From Bacillota bacterium (GTDB lineage Bacteria; Armatimonadota; Hebobacteria; Hebobacterales; Hebobacteraceae), in contig JAUVSA010000013.1 in NCBI GenBank assembly GCA_030597345.1, positions 1 to 17,796 of the forward strand: a stretch of 17,796 nucleotides of DNA. Reading direction: 5' to 3'. Shown here one piece after another: positions 6,157 through 12,663 of the stretch. Every line of letters begins with the position of its first letter. Within the stretch, counting starts at the first letter, position 1. The notes beneath the pieces are model-generated. The model ran no database searches, was not told where the DNA came from, and saw only the letters and a program-made list of their open reading frames with translations. The translations under genes and the position numbers were made by a program.

Positions 6157-6930
6157 CTATAGGGTCTCCCCCATGGTCGAGTAACGTCGCGCTTTCGCCA
6201 GGTCATCCAGCGTGTCCACACCCATCCCGGTGTGCGCCCTCTCCACGGCCACCGCGTGGACGCGGCGGCCGCCCCGGACCAGGATCTCTATCGTGTCCGT
6301 GAGATAGAGTTGCCGCTGAGCGTTGTCGTCGGTAAGCTCGGCCAAGGTCTCAAAGAGAAGGGGGGCGTCGAAGCAGTACACGCCCACGTTTATCTCGTTC
6401 ATCGCCAGCTCTTCCGGGGTGGCGTCTCGCGCCTCCACGATGCCCCTGACAGAGCCGTCGTCTGCGCGAATTATCCTGCCCAGAGTGCCGGGCTCATCGA
6501 AGATCGCTGTAAGCAGCGTGGCAGCGGCACCAGCCTCGATATGGCGAGCGACGAGCCGCGCGACCTCATCCGTTGGAAGAAGCGGGATGTCCGCATAGGT
6601 TATGATGACGGGGCCCCGATAGGAGGCGAGGGAGGCCTGCGCGCACTGCACAGCGTGGCCAGTCCCACGCTGCTGTTCCTGGGTTACGTACTCGACGCCG
6701 TCCCCCATCGCGGCCCGCACGTCCGCAGCCTGGTGTCCGACGACAGCTATCACGCGAGAGGCACCAGCTCCGCGCACGGCATCGAGAACTCGAGTCGCCA
6801 TGGCCTTGCCGCCGACCTCGGCGGCGGCCTTTGCCTCTGGCGCCGCCATTCGGGTGCCCTTGCCGGCTGCCAGGACCACTGCGGGAATGCTGTGACGTAC
6901 GCCACCGGATCTGCGTCGCTTGCTGCTCAC
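6157..6930 (-). CDS. glmU: GlmU-type UDP-N-acetylglucosamine pyrophosphorylase, nucleotidyltransferase domain only
   Basis: 257 residues, about half of a normal bifunctional GlmU (about 450): the left-handed beta-helix acetyltransferase domain is missing and the stop lies 27 nt before prs, with no remnant between. The uridylyltransferase domain is clear: LAAGKGTRM (20-28) and K34 for UTP binding, QEQQRGTGHA (84-93), the metal Asp in YADIPLL (D114), IVEARDAT with E166, and EINVGVYCF with N181. The usual second metal ligand in GVN is replaced by Asp (GVDT, D239). The expected reaction is GlcNAc-1-P + UTP to UDP-GlcNAc, with acetylation done by another protein. A different sugar-1-phosphate is possible. 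Start GTG with AGGAGA about 9 nt upstream. It lies 65 nt downstream of tRNA-Gln and may be co-transcribed with it. Confidence 0.88.
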   Translation of the reverse strand: MSSKRRRSGGVRHSIPAVVLAAGKGTRMAAPEAKAAAEVGGKAMATRVLDAVRGAGASRVIAVVGHQAADVRAAMGDGVEYVTQEQQRGTGHAVQCAQASLASYRGPVIITYADIPLLPTDEVARLVARHIEAGAAATLLTAIFDEPGTLGRIIRADDGSVRGIVEARDATPEELAMNEINVGVYCFDAPLLFETLAELTDDNAQRQLYLTDTIEILVRGGRRVHAVAVERAHTGMGVDTLDDLAKARRYSTMGETL

Positions 6931-6995
6931 TGAGTCTGTCTCCTAGAGTGCAGAATGGGAGTTCCGGAGGCATCGCCTCACCCTCGCCGGCGCTC

Positions 6996-7070
6996 TGGCT
7001 GCCGGGCCAGGACTCGAACCTGGAAAAGCGGCTCCAAAGGCCGCTGTGTTGCCGATTACACTACCCGGCA
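6996..7070 (-). tRNA. tRNA-Gln (anticodon TTG), CCA encoded
   Basis: A complete cloverleaf is readable: acceptor TGCCGGG/CCCGGCA with discriminator G and encoded CCA (6996-6998), D stem GTGT/ACAC, anticodon stem GCGGC/GCCGC with loop CTTTGGA (anticodon TTG at 7035-7037), and T arm CCAGG-TTCGAGT-CCTGG. The first base opposite the discriminator is T, forming the weak U-A closing pair typical of glutamine tRNAs. Confidence 0.97.
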
Positions 7071-7079
7071 CCCGACCCG

Positions 7080-7109
7080 ATTCTATCACGCCTGACAGAG
7101 CGCCGTCAA
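7080..7109 (-). promoter_or_regulatory. Sigma70-type promoter for tRNA-Gln (and possibly glmU-prs)
   Basis: TTGACG (7104-7109) and TAGAAT (7080-7085) on the minus strand are 18 nt apart, and the predicted start falls a few bases before the mature tRNA 5' end. No terminator is seen between the tRNA and the nucleotidyltransferase gene. Confidence 0.75.
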
Positions 7110-7126
7110 TTAGCGCCGAGCAGGCC

Positions 7127-7678
7127 TCACTCGGTAGACTCTACCGCTTCCGCCTTCATCTTTACCACACGCCAGCCATCCAGCAGAGAAGCAAACGGCT
7201 CCTCAGAAAGCACGCCTGAGCTGCCGCTGATAAGTTCCTTTCGCGCTGCCATCTCCGCGAACAGGGCCCTGACCTTGTGCAAGAGAGGACTCTCGGTCGC
7301 AGGGTCGGATCCAGCGAGGCCCGCGCGGTTCTTCTCGGAGGAGAGCTGGAAGTGGAAGGTGTGGGTATGAAGCACTTCGACGACGAAGCCATTCAGATCA
7401 CCGCGGGTCTTGGGAACGAGCTTGCCAGTTGCGATATTGCGTATTGAGCAAACAATCCCCTCGATCACTTCCGGGGCACGGGCGACTCTCGCCATCCTTG
7501 GGTCATAGCTCTTGATCTCGTTGTGGATGTCGGCCGGAAGCCTAACGACGTCTCCGACGGCCACCGGGGTGCGGCGGCGAGCGCGCTTGGGGGCCACCTT
7601 CTTCTTGCCAGAGACACGCTTGGGGGCCACCTTCTTCTTGCCAGAGACACGCTTCTTAGCTTTCTTGCGCTTCAGCAC
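7127..7678 (-). CDS. Hypothetical protein with histone H1-like basic N-terminal repeats
   Basis: 183 residues from a GTG at 7678 (AGGGAG six nt upstream); a TTG two codons earlier abuts the Shine-Dalgarno and is less likely. The N-terminus (about 1-38) is lysine/arginine rich with two exact copies of an 11-residue unit (RVSGKKKVAPK), encoded by an exact 33-bp tandem repeat. The remainder is a mixed alpha/beta region (VGDVVRLPADIHNEIKSYDP, then GKLVPKTRG and HTHTFHFQLS) with no motif I recognise. The basic tail suggests nucleic-acid binding. It lies 62 nt downstream of the ANTAR response regulator with a hairpin between, and just before the tRNA-Gln promoter. Its function is unknown. Confidence 0.8.
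   Translation of the reverse strand: MLKRKKAKKRVSGKKKVAPKRVSGKKKVAPKRARRRTPVAVGDVVRLPADIHNEIKSYDPRMARVARAPEVIEGIVCSIRNIATGKLVPKTRGDLNGFVVEVLHTHTFHFQLSSEKNRAGLAGSDPATESPLLHKVRALFAEMAARKELISGSSGVLSEEPFASLLDGWRVVKMKAEAVESTE
7586..7651 (-). repeat. Exact 33-bp tandem duplication (2 copies) inside the hypothetical gene
   Basis: Copies at 7586-7618 and 7619-7651 are identical, encode the same 11 residues in frame, and are the likely site of copy-number change by slippage or recombination. Confidence 0.95.
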
Positions 7679-7701
7679 GTTCAACTCCCTCTCCGGTCGG
7701 C

Positions 7702-7733
7702 GAGCACCGTGAGCCAGGGGCCCTGGTGTGCTC
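7702..7733 (-). promoter_or_regulatory. Hairpin between the ANTAR regulator and the hypothetical gene
   Basis: Outer arms GAGCAC (7702-7707) and GTGCTC (7728-7733) enclose an inner palindrome CCAGG-GGC-CCTGG. No T-tract follows on the minus strand, so it is not a standard terminator. It lies in the leader of the downstream gene and may affect its translation or message stability. The loops do not match the hexaloops of known ANTAR target hairpins. Confidence 0.5.
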
Positions 7734-7740
7734 CGGAACG

Positions 7741-8331
7741 TCAGCTCCCGTTGCCCACGAATGGATCGGCAGCGAGGATGGCGCGCGCGAGGTCCACTAG
7801 CCTCATATTTGCGCGGCTGGCCTCTTTCTGCATTCGCCTATGAGCATCCTCTTCTGTGAGGCCGTGCCGCTGCATGATCAGCCCCTTGGCACGGGTCACA
7901 AGCTTACGTGTCTCCAGGACTTCCTCGAGCCTGCGCACCTGCTCTCCCAGGTCCTTCATCTCCCGAAAACGCCCCTGGGCCAGGCCAACGGCGGCCTGGA
8001 GCTGGTCTGAGGTCGCTGGCTTGAGCAGGTAGGCGAGTCCGCCGGATGCCACCACTCCCTCCAGCAGTTCCTCGTCGAAGTGCCCGCTCAAGAACACGAC
8101 CGGGGTCGGAGACTGCTCGGCAATCTGGCGGGCCGCCGCAATGCCGTCGCCGTCTGGCATCACGATGTCCATCAGAACCAGGTCCGGCTTCAGCTTTGCG
8201 GCCATACTCACCGCTTCCTTGCCGGTCGCCGCCTCGCCGACGACCTCATGGCCCAGAGCGCGAAGCTGCTCGTGCACAGAGGCCGCCACGGCGGACTCAT
8301 CTTCCGCGAGCAATATCCGCAGGCTCGTCAC
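7741..8331 (-). CDS. ANTAR-domain response regulator (RNA-binding antiterminator type)
   Basis: 196 residues from a GTG with AAGGAG just upstream. The receiver domain (1-118) has the acidic pair (E10, D11), phosphoacceptor D55 in DLVLMDIVMP, S82 and K104, so it looks phosphorylatable. A short coiled coil (about 120-142) leads to an ANTAR domain (about 140-190) with the hallmark RKLVTRAKGLIM and following A..RM...A pattern. ANTAR proteins (AmiR, NasR, EutV) bind paired hairpins in nascent mRNA and prevent termination. The gene overlaps the preceding HisKA_2 kinase by 35 nt, the arrangement of EutW/EutV pairs. Its RNA targets are not evident in this window. Location downstream of molybdenum-cofactor genes makes control of molybdoenzyme or nitrogen genes a possibility, by inference only. 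Confidence 0.94.
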   Translation of the reverse strand: MTSLRILLAEDESAVAASVHEQLRALGHEVVGEAATGKEAVSMAAKLKPDLVLMDIVMPDGDGIAAARQIAEQSPTPVVFLSGHFDEELLEGVVASGGLAYLLKPATSDQLQAAVGLAQGRFREMKDLGEQVRRLEEVLETRKLVTRAKGLIMQRHGLTEEDAHRRMQKEASRANMRLVDLARAILAADPFVGNGS

Positions 8332-8923
8332 GGCTCTCCTTCGTTCCTGGCAGAGGAAAGGTCACGCGAAAACAGGCACCGTCGGTGCTGGAGGCAACGG
8401 CCGACCCACCGAGGTCGCGCTGGGCCAAGCGTGTCACCAGTCGGAGTCCCAGGCTATCGGCGCGCTCGAGGTCGAAATCCGCCGGGAGGCCGCAGCCGGT
8501 GTCGCGGACCTCGAGTAGAACATCGTTTTCGCTGCGCGTAATCCGGATGAAGATGTCACCTCTGCCGTCTGCCGGGAAGGCGTGCTCGATGGCGTTGCAG
8601 AGGAGCTCGGTCAGGATGAGCACGAAGGCGGTGGCCTCCTTGGCTGGCAGCATCACCGGACTGACTTCGGCGTGGACGCGGAGGCGCTCTTCGGCGCCGG
8701 CATGGTGAAGAAGATGACGGGCTAGCTGGCCGACCAAGTCGGGAAGCCGCAGATCGCCGGAGGTGGGATCGCGTGACAGGAGGTCGTGGATGGCAGCGAT
8801 GGCAGCAAGACGCGCAACTCCCTTCTGAACCGCGCTCCGGGCACTTGGCGAGCGTTCGGTCAGTCCCTGAGCTGACAGGAGCCCCGTCACTGTCTGGAGG
8901 TGATTGCGAATTCTGTGGTGCAC
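8297..8923 (-). CDS. HisKA_2-family sensor histidine kinase, catalytic part, separated from its N-terminus by an in-frame TAA
   Basis: 208 residues if read from the GTG at 8923. It opens directly in the H-box (HHRIRNHLQTVTGLL) typical of the EutW/HisKA_2 group, the second His being the likely phosphoacceptor. The ATP-binding domain follows, with N box ELLCNAIEHAF, G1 box RDTGCGLP and G2-like SLGLRLV. The codon immediately before GTG is TAA and the reading frame is open and continuous upstream of it for 65 more codons. In the family this position is a conserved Glu (E-V-H-H-R); GAA to TAA is one substitution. The product may come from reinitiation at the TAA-GTG junction, read-through, or not at all. 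There is no good Shine-Dalgarno at the GTG. It overlaps the ANTAR regulator, its presumed partner. Confidence 0.8.
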   Translation of the reverse strand: MHHRIRNHLQTVTGLLSAQGLTERSPSARSAVQKGVARLAAIAAIHDLLSRDPTSGDLRLPDLVGQLARHLLHHAGAEERLRVHAEVSPVMLPAKEATAFVLILTELLCNAIEHAFPADGRGDIFIRITRSENDVLLEVRDTGCGLPADFDLERADSLGLRLVTRLAQRDLGGSAVASSTDGACFRVTFPLPGTKESRDEPADIARGR

Positions 8924-9121
8924 TTACTGCAAGCGGTCCCGGCTGCCTGCTAGGTCTCTCGCGAGTCTGGCATTCTCCGCCGAGACATCCGTGCTCCGCG
9001 CGGCCTGCTCGAGCACGCGGGAAACAAGTCGTTCCTGCTGCTCGGACAGGCGCGCCAGGAGAGCCGCCTCATCGTACAGGGTCAGTTGGTTGTCACTCCG
9101 CGGGCGCTCTCGCCCCTCCAT
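8924..9121 (-). pseudogene. N-terminal coiled-coil fragment of the split HisKA_2 kinase
   Basis: 65 residues from an ATG, overlapping mogA by 29 nt, ending with TAA directly before the kinase GTG in the same frame. The sequence is helical and heptad-like (EAALLARLSEQQERLVSRVL, then ENARLARDLAGSRDRLQ), which would run unbroken into the H-box if the TAA were a sense codon. There is no sensory domain or membrane helix, so the intact protein would have been a cytosolic kinase of about 274 residues. I treat this as a piece of one disrupted gene rather than an independent gene; a sequencing error is the main alternative. Confidence 0.7.
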
Positions 9122-9614
9122 GTCTCTTCGCCTCTGTCGAATGTCCCTCTCCTGCGATCATCTCCACCGCGTGGCCCAACACAGGGCTTACTATCTCCAG
9201 ACATTCCAGAGCCCCGCGCGGGCTGCCCGGCAGGTTGATGATCAGAGTTCTCCCCCGCAGCCCTGCTGTCCCCCTGGAGAGCATTGCGGTCGGCGTTTTC
9301 GGCAAGCTGCCGGCGCGGATGGCCTCAGCGATTCCCGGCGCGCGCCGCTCAATCACGGCCTCTGTCGCCTCCGGTGTCACGTCCCGGGGACCGAATCCGG
9401 TGCCGCCCGTGGTGAACACCAAGTCGACGCCGAGCTCTCCGCTCATTCTGACGAGTTGTCGCTTGATCGCACCCACCTCATCGGGCACGACGGCCCGCGC
9501 AGCTACGTGGATGCCCTGCGCCTCCAGAGCTTGGCTCAGTGCCGGTCCCGAGTGGTCCTCCGCCTCTCCCCTTGCACAGCGGTCACTTACCGTCAGGATC
9601 GCCGCCTTCACCAT
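9093..9614 (-). CDS. mogA: Molybdopterin adenylyltransferase (MogA/MoaB family)
   Basis: 173 residues. The family activates molybdopterin by adenylylation before molybdenum insertion. Visible signatures: N-terminal ILTVSDR (6-12), the TTGGTGFGPRDVTPEAT block (68-84) with the conserved GGTG and the catalytic Asp region, and NLPGSP (127-132). The length suits MogA/MoaB, without MoeA domains. The start may be the ATG at 9614 or the GTG one codon later, which is better spaced (6 nt) from GGAGG. It overlaps the MOSC gene upstream by 32 nt and the kinase fragment downstream by 29 nt, implying translational coupling. MoaB-type proteins may lack activity in some bacteria, so the role is likely rather than proven. 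Confidence 0.93.
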   Translation of the reverse strand: MVKAAILTVSDRCARGEAEDHSGPALSQALEAQGIHVAARAVVPDEVGAIKRQLVRMSGELGVDLVFTTGGTGFGPRDVTPEATEAVIERRAPGIAEAIRAGSLPKTPTAMLSRGTAGLRGRTLIINLPGSPRGALECLEIVSPVLGHAVEMIAGEGHSTEAKRHGGARAPAE

Positions 9615-10089
9615 CGCCCTCCAGTCGAGGTTCGACCGCTCGAGGTTCGACCGTCAGTACCGCGATGTCGTCGCCCGCCCTTATCTCTCCCCCATGAATC
9701 ACTCGAGCGAAAACGCCCTCCGTGGGCATGACGCAGTCTCCGGTCACACGCCTGATCTCGCAGTCCGAATGGCAGGTCTTGCCGATCTGGGTGATCTCCA
9801 GAAGCGCTCCGGCGCCAACACTGAGGCGAGCACCGACCGGCAGCGTGTGAAGCACAAGCCCGACAGTCGTTAAGTTCTCCGCGAAGTCGCCAGGCGTCAG
9901 CGAGAGGCCCCGCGCGCGCATTCTCTCGATGCTCTCTTCGGCCAGCAAGCTAACCTGCCGGCCGGTGCCGGCGTGTGCGTCACCCACCAGGCCGTGTTCT
10001 CTGCGGAGCACTCCCACAGAGGCCGGGCGCTTTCGAGTGCCCGGTTTCTCGCTGAGGCAGACCGCTATCAGCTTTCCCCGCGCTCCCAC
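9583..10089 (-). CDS. MOSC-domain protein (molybdenum cofactor sulfurase C-terminal-like)
   Basis: 168 residues, almost entirely one MOSC domain: GLVGDAHAG (34-42), QVSLLAEESI, the PGDFAENLTT segment (66-75), ITQIGKTCHSDCEI (99-112) and GDCVMPTEGVFARV (117-130), the last holding the conserved Cys (C119). Stand-alone MOSC proteins are thought to handle sulfur or bind molybdopterin ligands. It is often found beside mogA/moaB and moaC, as here, and overlaps moaC by 22 nt and mogA by 32 nt. The tail (about 146-168) is acidic and carries a 5-residue duplication (VEPRA, VEPRL) from a 15-bp tandem repeat. The start is a GTG inside the end of moaC. Confidence 0.9.
   Translation of the reverse strand: MGARGKLIAVCLSEKPGTRKRPASVGVLRREHGLVGDAHAGTGRQVSLLAEESIERMRARGLSLTPGDFAENLTTVGLVLHTLPVGARLSVGAGALLEITQIGKTCHSDCEIRRVTGDCVMPTEGVFARVIHGGEIRAGDDIAVLTVEPRAVEPRLEGDGEGGDPDGK
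9625..9654 (-). repeat. 15-bp tandem duplication in the MOSC C-terminal tail
   Basis: TCGAGGTTCGACCG followed by C or T occurs twice head to tail (9625-9639, 9640-9654). It is in frame, adds five residues, and lies just before the overlap with mogA. Confidence 0.9.
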
Positions 10090-10544
10090 GTTCCTGACTT
10101 CCCGCCAGATTTTCGCACCACCCGTATCTGGGTGATCTCAGCGCTCGGGTCTATCGCCTTACACATATCGTGAATCGTCAGCGCGGCCACCGCCACCGCT
10201 GTCAGCGCCTCCATCTCGACGCCGGTTGGAGCGTGGGCCCGTGCGGTCGCCTCGATCTCCACCTCGCAGCGCTCCCGAGAGATCTCAAACCCGATTCCCA
10301 CGTGCGAGATCGAGATGGGATGGCAGAGCGGGATGAGATCCGGCGTTCGCTTGGCGGCCAAGATACCGGCAACGCGGGCGCATGCCAGAGCGTCGCCCTT
10401 GGGCAGCCGTCCGCTCTCAAGCGCCTCGATGGCCGGCCTGCTCATGCGGACTCGGCCGCGCGCGACGGCCTCTCGGTTGGTGGCCGGCTTGCCCTGAATG
10501 TCTATCATCTGTTTCCCGGCGTGCAAAGCTCGGAATCGAGGCAC
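10068..10544 (-). CDS. moaC: Cyclic pyranopterin monophosphate synthase MoaC
   Basis: 158 residues. MoaC converts the MoaA product (3',8-cyclo-7,8-dihydro-GTP) to cyclic pyranopterin monophosphate in molybdenum-cofactor synthesis. Conserved elements: the N-terminal DIQGKPATNREA (15-26), LIPLCHPI (70-77), ARAHAPTGVEMEAL (101-114) and IHDMCKAID (124-132) with the catalytic Asp/Lys. The GTG at 10544 gives the usual short leader before the DIxxK motif; an ATG at 10508 would remove 12 residues. It begins 8 nt after tpiA stops and overlaps the MOSC gene. moaA, moaD and moaE are not in the window, so the pathway is completed elsewhere. Confidence 0.95.
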   Translation of the reverse strand: MPRFRALHAGKQMIDIQGKPATNREAVARGRVRMSRPAIEALESGRLPKGDALACARVAGILAAKRTPDLIPLCHPISISHVGIGFEISRERCEVEIEATARAHAPTGVEMEALTAVAVAALTIHDMCKAIDPSAEITQIRVVRKSGGKSGTWERGES

Positions 10545-10552
10545 AAGGTGAG

Positions 10553-11383
10553 CTAGCTCTTTCGCGTGTTCTTCGCGATGACGGAGGCAACTTGTATGAT
10601 CTGAGCGAAGCGACAGGCGTCAAGGCTGGCGCCGCCGACGAGCGCGCCATCGATCTCCGGCTGGGAGATAAGATCGTGCGCGTTCTGGTCCGTCACGCTG
10701 CCGCCGTACTGAATGCGGACGCCCTCTGCCGCGTCTGCTCCAAACGTATCCCGCACCGTCTTCCGGATCACGGCTGTCACCCGGTTCGCCTCGAGGGTAT
10801 CGCAGGCCATGCCGGTTCCGATGGCCCACACGGGCTCGTATGCCAGCACGATGCCGGCGACCGCCTCCGGGCTGACGTCCGCCAAACCGGCGCGAATCTG
10901 GCCCGACACCACCTCGTCGGTCCGCCCGTCCTCGCGCTCCGGCAGCATCTCTCCCACGCACATGATCGGCACCAGGCCGTGCCGCAGCGCGGCCTTCACC
11001 TTCAAGTTGACACTGGCGTCAGTGTCGCCGAACACGCGCGCCGCCTCCGGCTTCAGCGACTCATCAGGCTTGCCGAACCGGCCGCGCCGCTCCGAGTGGC
11101 CGATGATGACGTACCTGCACCCGACGTCGAGAAGCATAGGTGGGCCGAGCAGACCCGTGAACGCTCCCCAGTCGGCCCAGAACATATCCTGCGCGCCGAG
11201 AGCAACGTCGGAGCCCCCGAGGGCGCCCTGAACCACGTGGAGCGCGGTGGCCGGCGGGCACACGACCACCTCCACGCCGCCGACGCCCTGGATCCGCGGC
11301 AGCAGCTCCTTGACGAGCGAAGCTGCCTCGCCAACCGTCCGATTCATCTTCCAGTTGCCCGCGATCATCGGAATGCGTGCCAT
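10553..11383 (-). CDS. tpiA: Triosephosphate isomerase with an internal insertion
   Basis: 276 residues, about 20 more than usual. It interconverts dihydroxyacetone phosphate and glyceraldehyde 3-phosphate in the cytoplasm. Catalytic residues are all present: K12 in NWKMN, H96 in GHSERR, E183 in AYEPVWAIGTG, plus the phosphate loop YGGSV (226-230). The extra length comes from a segment of about 14-18 residues at 101-118 (between GHSERR and FGDTDASVN), where FG is effectively repeated and the added part reads KPDESLKPEAARV. This lies after the catalytic His in a surface loop region, so activity should survive. It is 27 nt downstream of pgk and 8 nt upstream of moaC. Confidence 0.97.
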   Translation of the reverse strand: MARIPMIAGNWKMNRTVGEAASLVKELLPRIQGVGGVEVVVCPPATALHVVQGALGGSDVALGAQDMFWADWGAFTGLLGPPMLLDVGCRYVIIGHSERRGRFGKPDESLKPEAARVFGDTDASVNLKVKAALRHGLVPIMCVGEMLPEREDGRTDEVVSGQIRAGLADVSPEAVAGIVLAYEPVWAIGTGMACDTLEANRVTAVIRKTVRDTFGADAAEGVRIQYGGSVTDQNAHDLISQPEIDGALVGGASLDACRFAQIIQVASVIAKNTRKS

Positions 11384-11410
11384 CGATCAATAACCTCCGA
11401 ACAGTCCTGG

Positions 11411-12586
11411 TTAGCGATCCTGAAGTGCAGCGATGCCGGGTAGCTCTTTGCCTTCGAGAAACTCCAGAGATGCTCCGCCGCCGGTGCAGACGTGGCCCAT
11501 CTTCTGCGCGAAGCCCATCTGGCCGATGGCGGCCACGACATCGCCGCCGCCGATGACGCTGTAGGCGCCGGAATCGGCCACCGCCTGGGCGACCGCCCGA
11601 GTGCCCTCGGCCAGCGCGGCGATCTCGAACACGCCCATGGGACCGTTCCAGAAGATGGTCTTGGCGCTCTTCAACGCGTCGGAGAACTGCTTCTGCGTGG
11701 CAGGGCCGATGTCGGCCCCCATCCATTCAGCAGGGATCTGCTCGACCGGAACAGTCTTACGCGGAGCGCCTTCCTTGAGCTCGGTGGTGATGACGACATC
11801 GGTCGGAAGCAAGAGCCGCGGCTTTCCGCTCGCCGTCTCCGAGAGAATGCGCTTGGCGAGGTCGAGGCTCGCCTCGTCGAGGACCGACTTCCCGATGTCG
11901 AGGCCCTTGCCCTTGAGAAACGTGTACGCCTGACCTCCGCCGATGATGAGGGTGTCGACGTGCCGCATCAGGTTCTCGAGGACGCCGATCTTGGCCTTCA
12001 CGCCGCCGAGGATGGCGATATAGGGGCGCTCGGGGCTCTCGAGGAGCTGGGTGAGGACCTGGACTTCCTTCTCCATTAGCAAACCCATAGCGGAGGGCAG
12101 GAGCTTCGCCATCACCGTCGTGGAGGCGTGGGCGCGGTGGGCCGCGCCAAAGGCGTCGTTGACGTAGATGTCTGCGAGCCCCGCAAGCTGCTTGGCGAAG
12201 GCCTCGTCGCCCTTCTCTTCCCCGGGATGGAATCGCAAATTCTCAAGCAGGATGACGTCGCCCGGCTTCGAGGTGCTGGTCGCCATTTCTACCTCGGGGC
12301 CGATGCAGTCTGACAGCATGTTGACGGGTGCGCCGAGCAGGTCGCCCAAGCGTTGGGCCACCGGCGCCAGAGAAAGCTCCGGTCTTACCTGGCCCTTCGG
12401 CCGGCCGAAGTGAGAAGCGATGACGAGACCGGCTCCTCGGTCGAGCAAGTCTCGCAGCGTTGGCAGCGCCGCGCGGATCCGCGTGTCGTCACTGATACTC
12501 CCGTCCTGGAACGGCACGTTGAAGTCTACGCGGACGAAGACGCGCTTCCCCCTGGGATCAATGTCACCGATCGGCCTCTTGTTCAT
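11411..12586 (-). CDS. pgk: Phosphoglycerate kinase
   Basis: 391 residues from the ATG at 12586, chosen because GAGG lies 8 nt upstream; an ATG two codons earlier is only 2 nt from it. The enzyme transfers phosphate from 1,3-bisphosphoglycerate to ADP. Signatures: RVDFNVP, SHFGRPKG, YVNDAFGAAHRAHAST, NGPMGVFE and the C-terminal GGGASLEFLEGKELPG. The loop usually reading GGAKVSDKIG is shortened to GGVKAKIG, two residues fewer, in a nucleotide-binding stretch; the rest is normal. A rho-independent terminator separates it from gap, so pgk must rely on read-through or a weak internal promoter that I cannot see. Confidence 0.97.
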   Translation of the reverse strand: MNKRPIGDIDPRGKRVFVRVDFNVPFQDGSISDDTRIRAALPTLRDLLDRGAGLVIASHFGRPKGQVRPELSLAPVAQRLGDLLGAPVNMLSDCIGPEVEMATSTSKPGDVILLENLRFHPGEEKGDEAFAKQLAGLADIYVNDAFGAAHRAHASTTVMAKLLPSAMGLLMEKEVQVLTQLLESPERPYIAILGGVKAKIGVLENLMRHVDTLIIGGGQAYTFLKGKGLDIGKSVLDEASLDLAKRILSETASGKPRLLLPTDVVITTELKEGAPRKTVPVEQIPAEWMGADIGPATQKQFSDALKSAKTIFWNGPMGVFEIAALAEGTRAVAQAVADSGAYSVIGGGDVVAAIGQMGFAQKMGHVCTGGGASLEFLEGKELPGIAALQDR

Positions 12587-12611
12587 CACCATCGCCTCAT
12601 GAAGGAGAAAC

Positions 12612-12647
12612 GAAGAAAAAGGCCCGACAGCTCATCACCGTCGGGCC
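12612..12647 (-). terminator. Rho-independent terminator between gap and pgk
   Basis: Minus-strand stem GGCCCGAC/GTCGGGCC (12640-12647 with 12621-12628), 11-nt loop, followed by TTTTTCTTC. It is 17 nt after the gap stop and ends about 20 nt before the pgk start. It probably sets gap expression above that of pgk and downstream genes. Confidence 0.92.
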
Positions 12648-12663
12648 GCACTTCTCTCGGACA

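Noticed and set aside
7702..7733. ANTAR target dual hairpin
   Set aside because: There is only one hairpin and its loop lacks the hexaloop with A and G at fixed positions, and there is no overlapping terminator.
10382..11443. 353-codon plus-strand frame opposite tpiA and moaC
   Set aside because: It is antisense to two clearly real genes; high G+C content produces long open antisense frames here. Similar frames opposite uvrC (16008-16742) and the HD-GYP gene (1425-2048) are rejected for the same reason.
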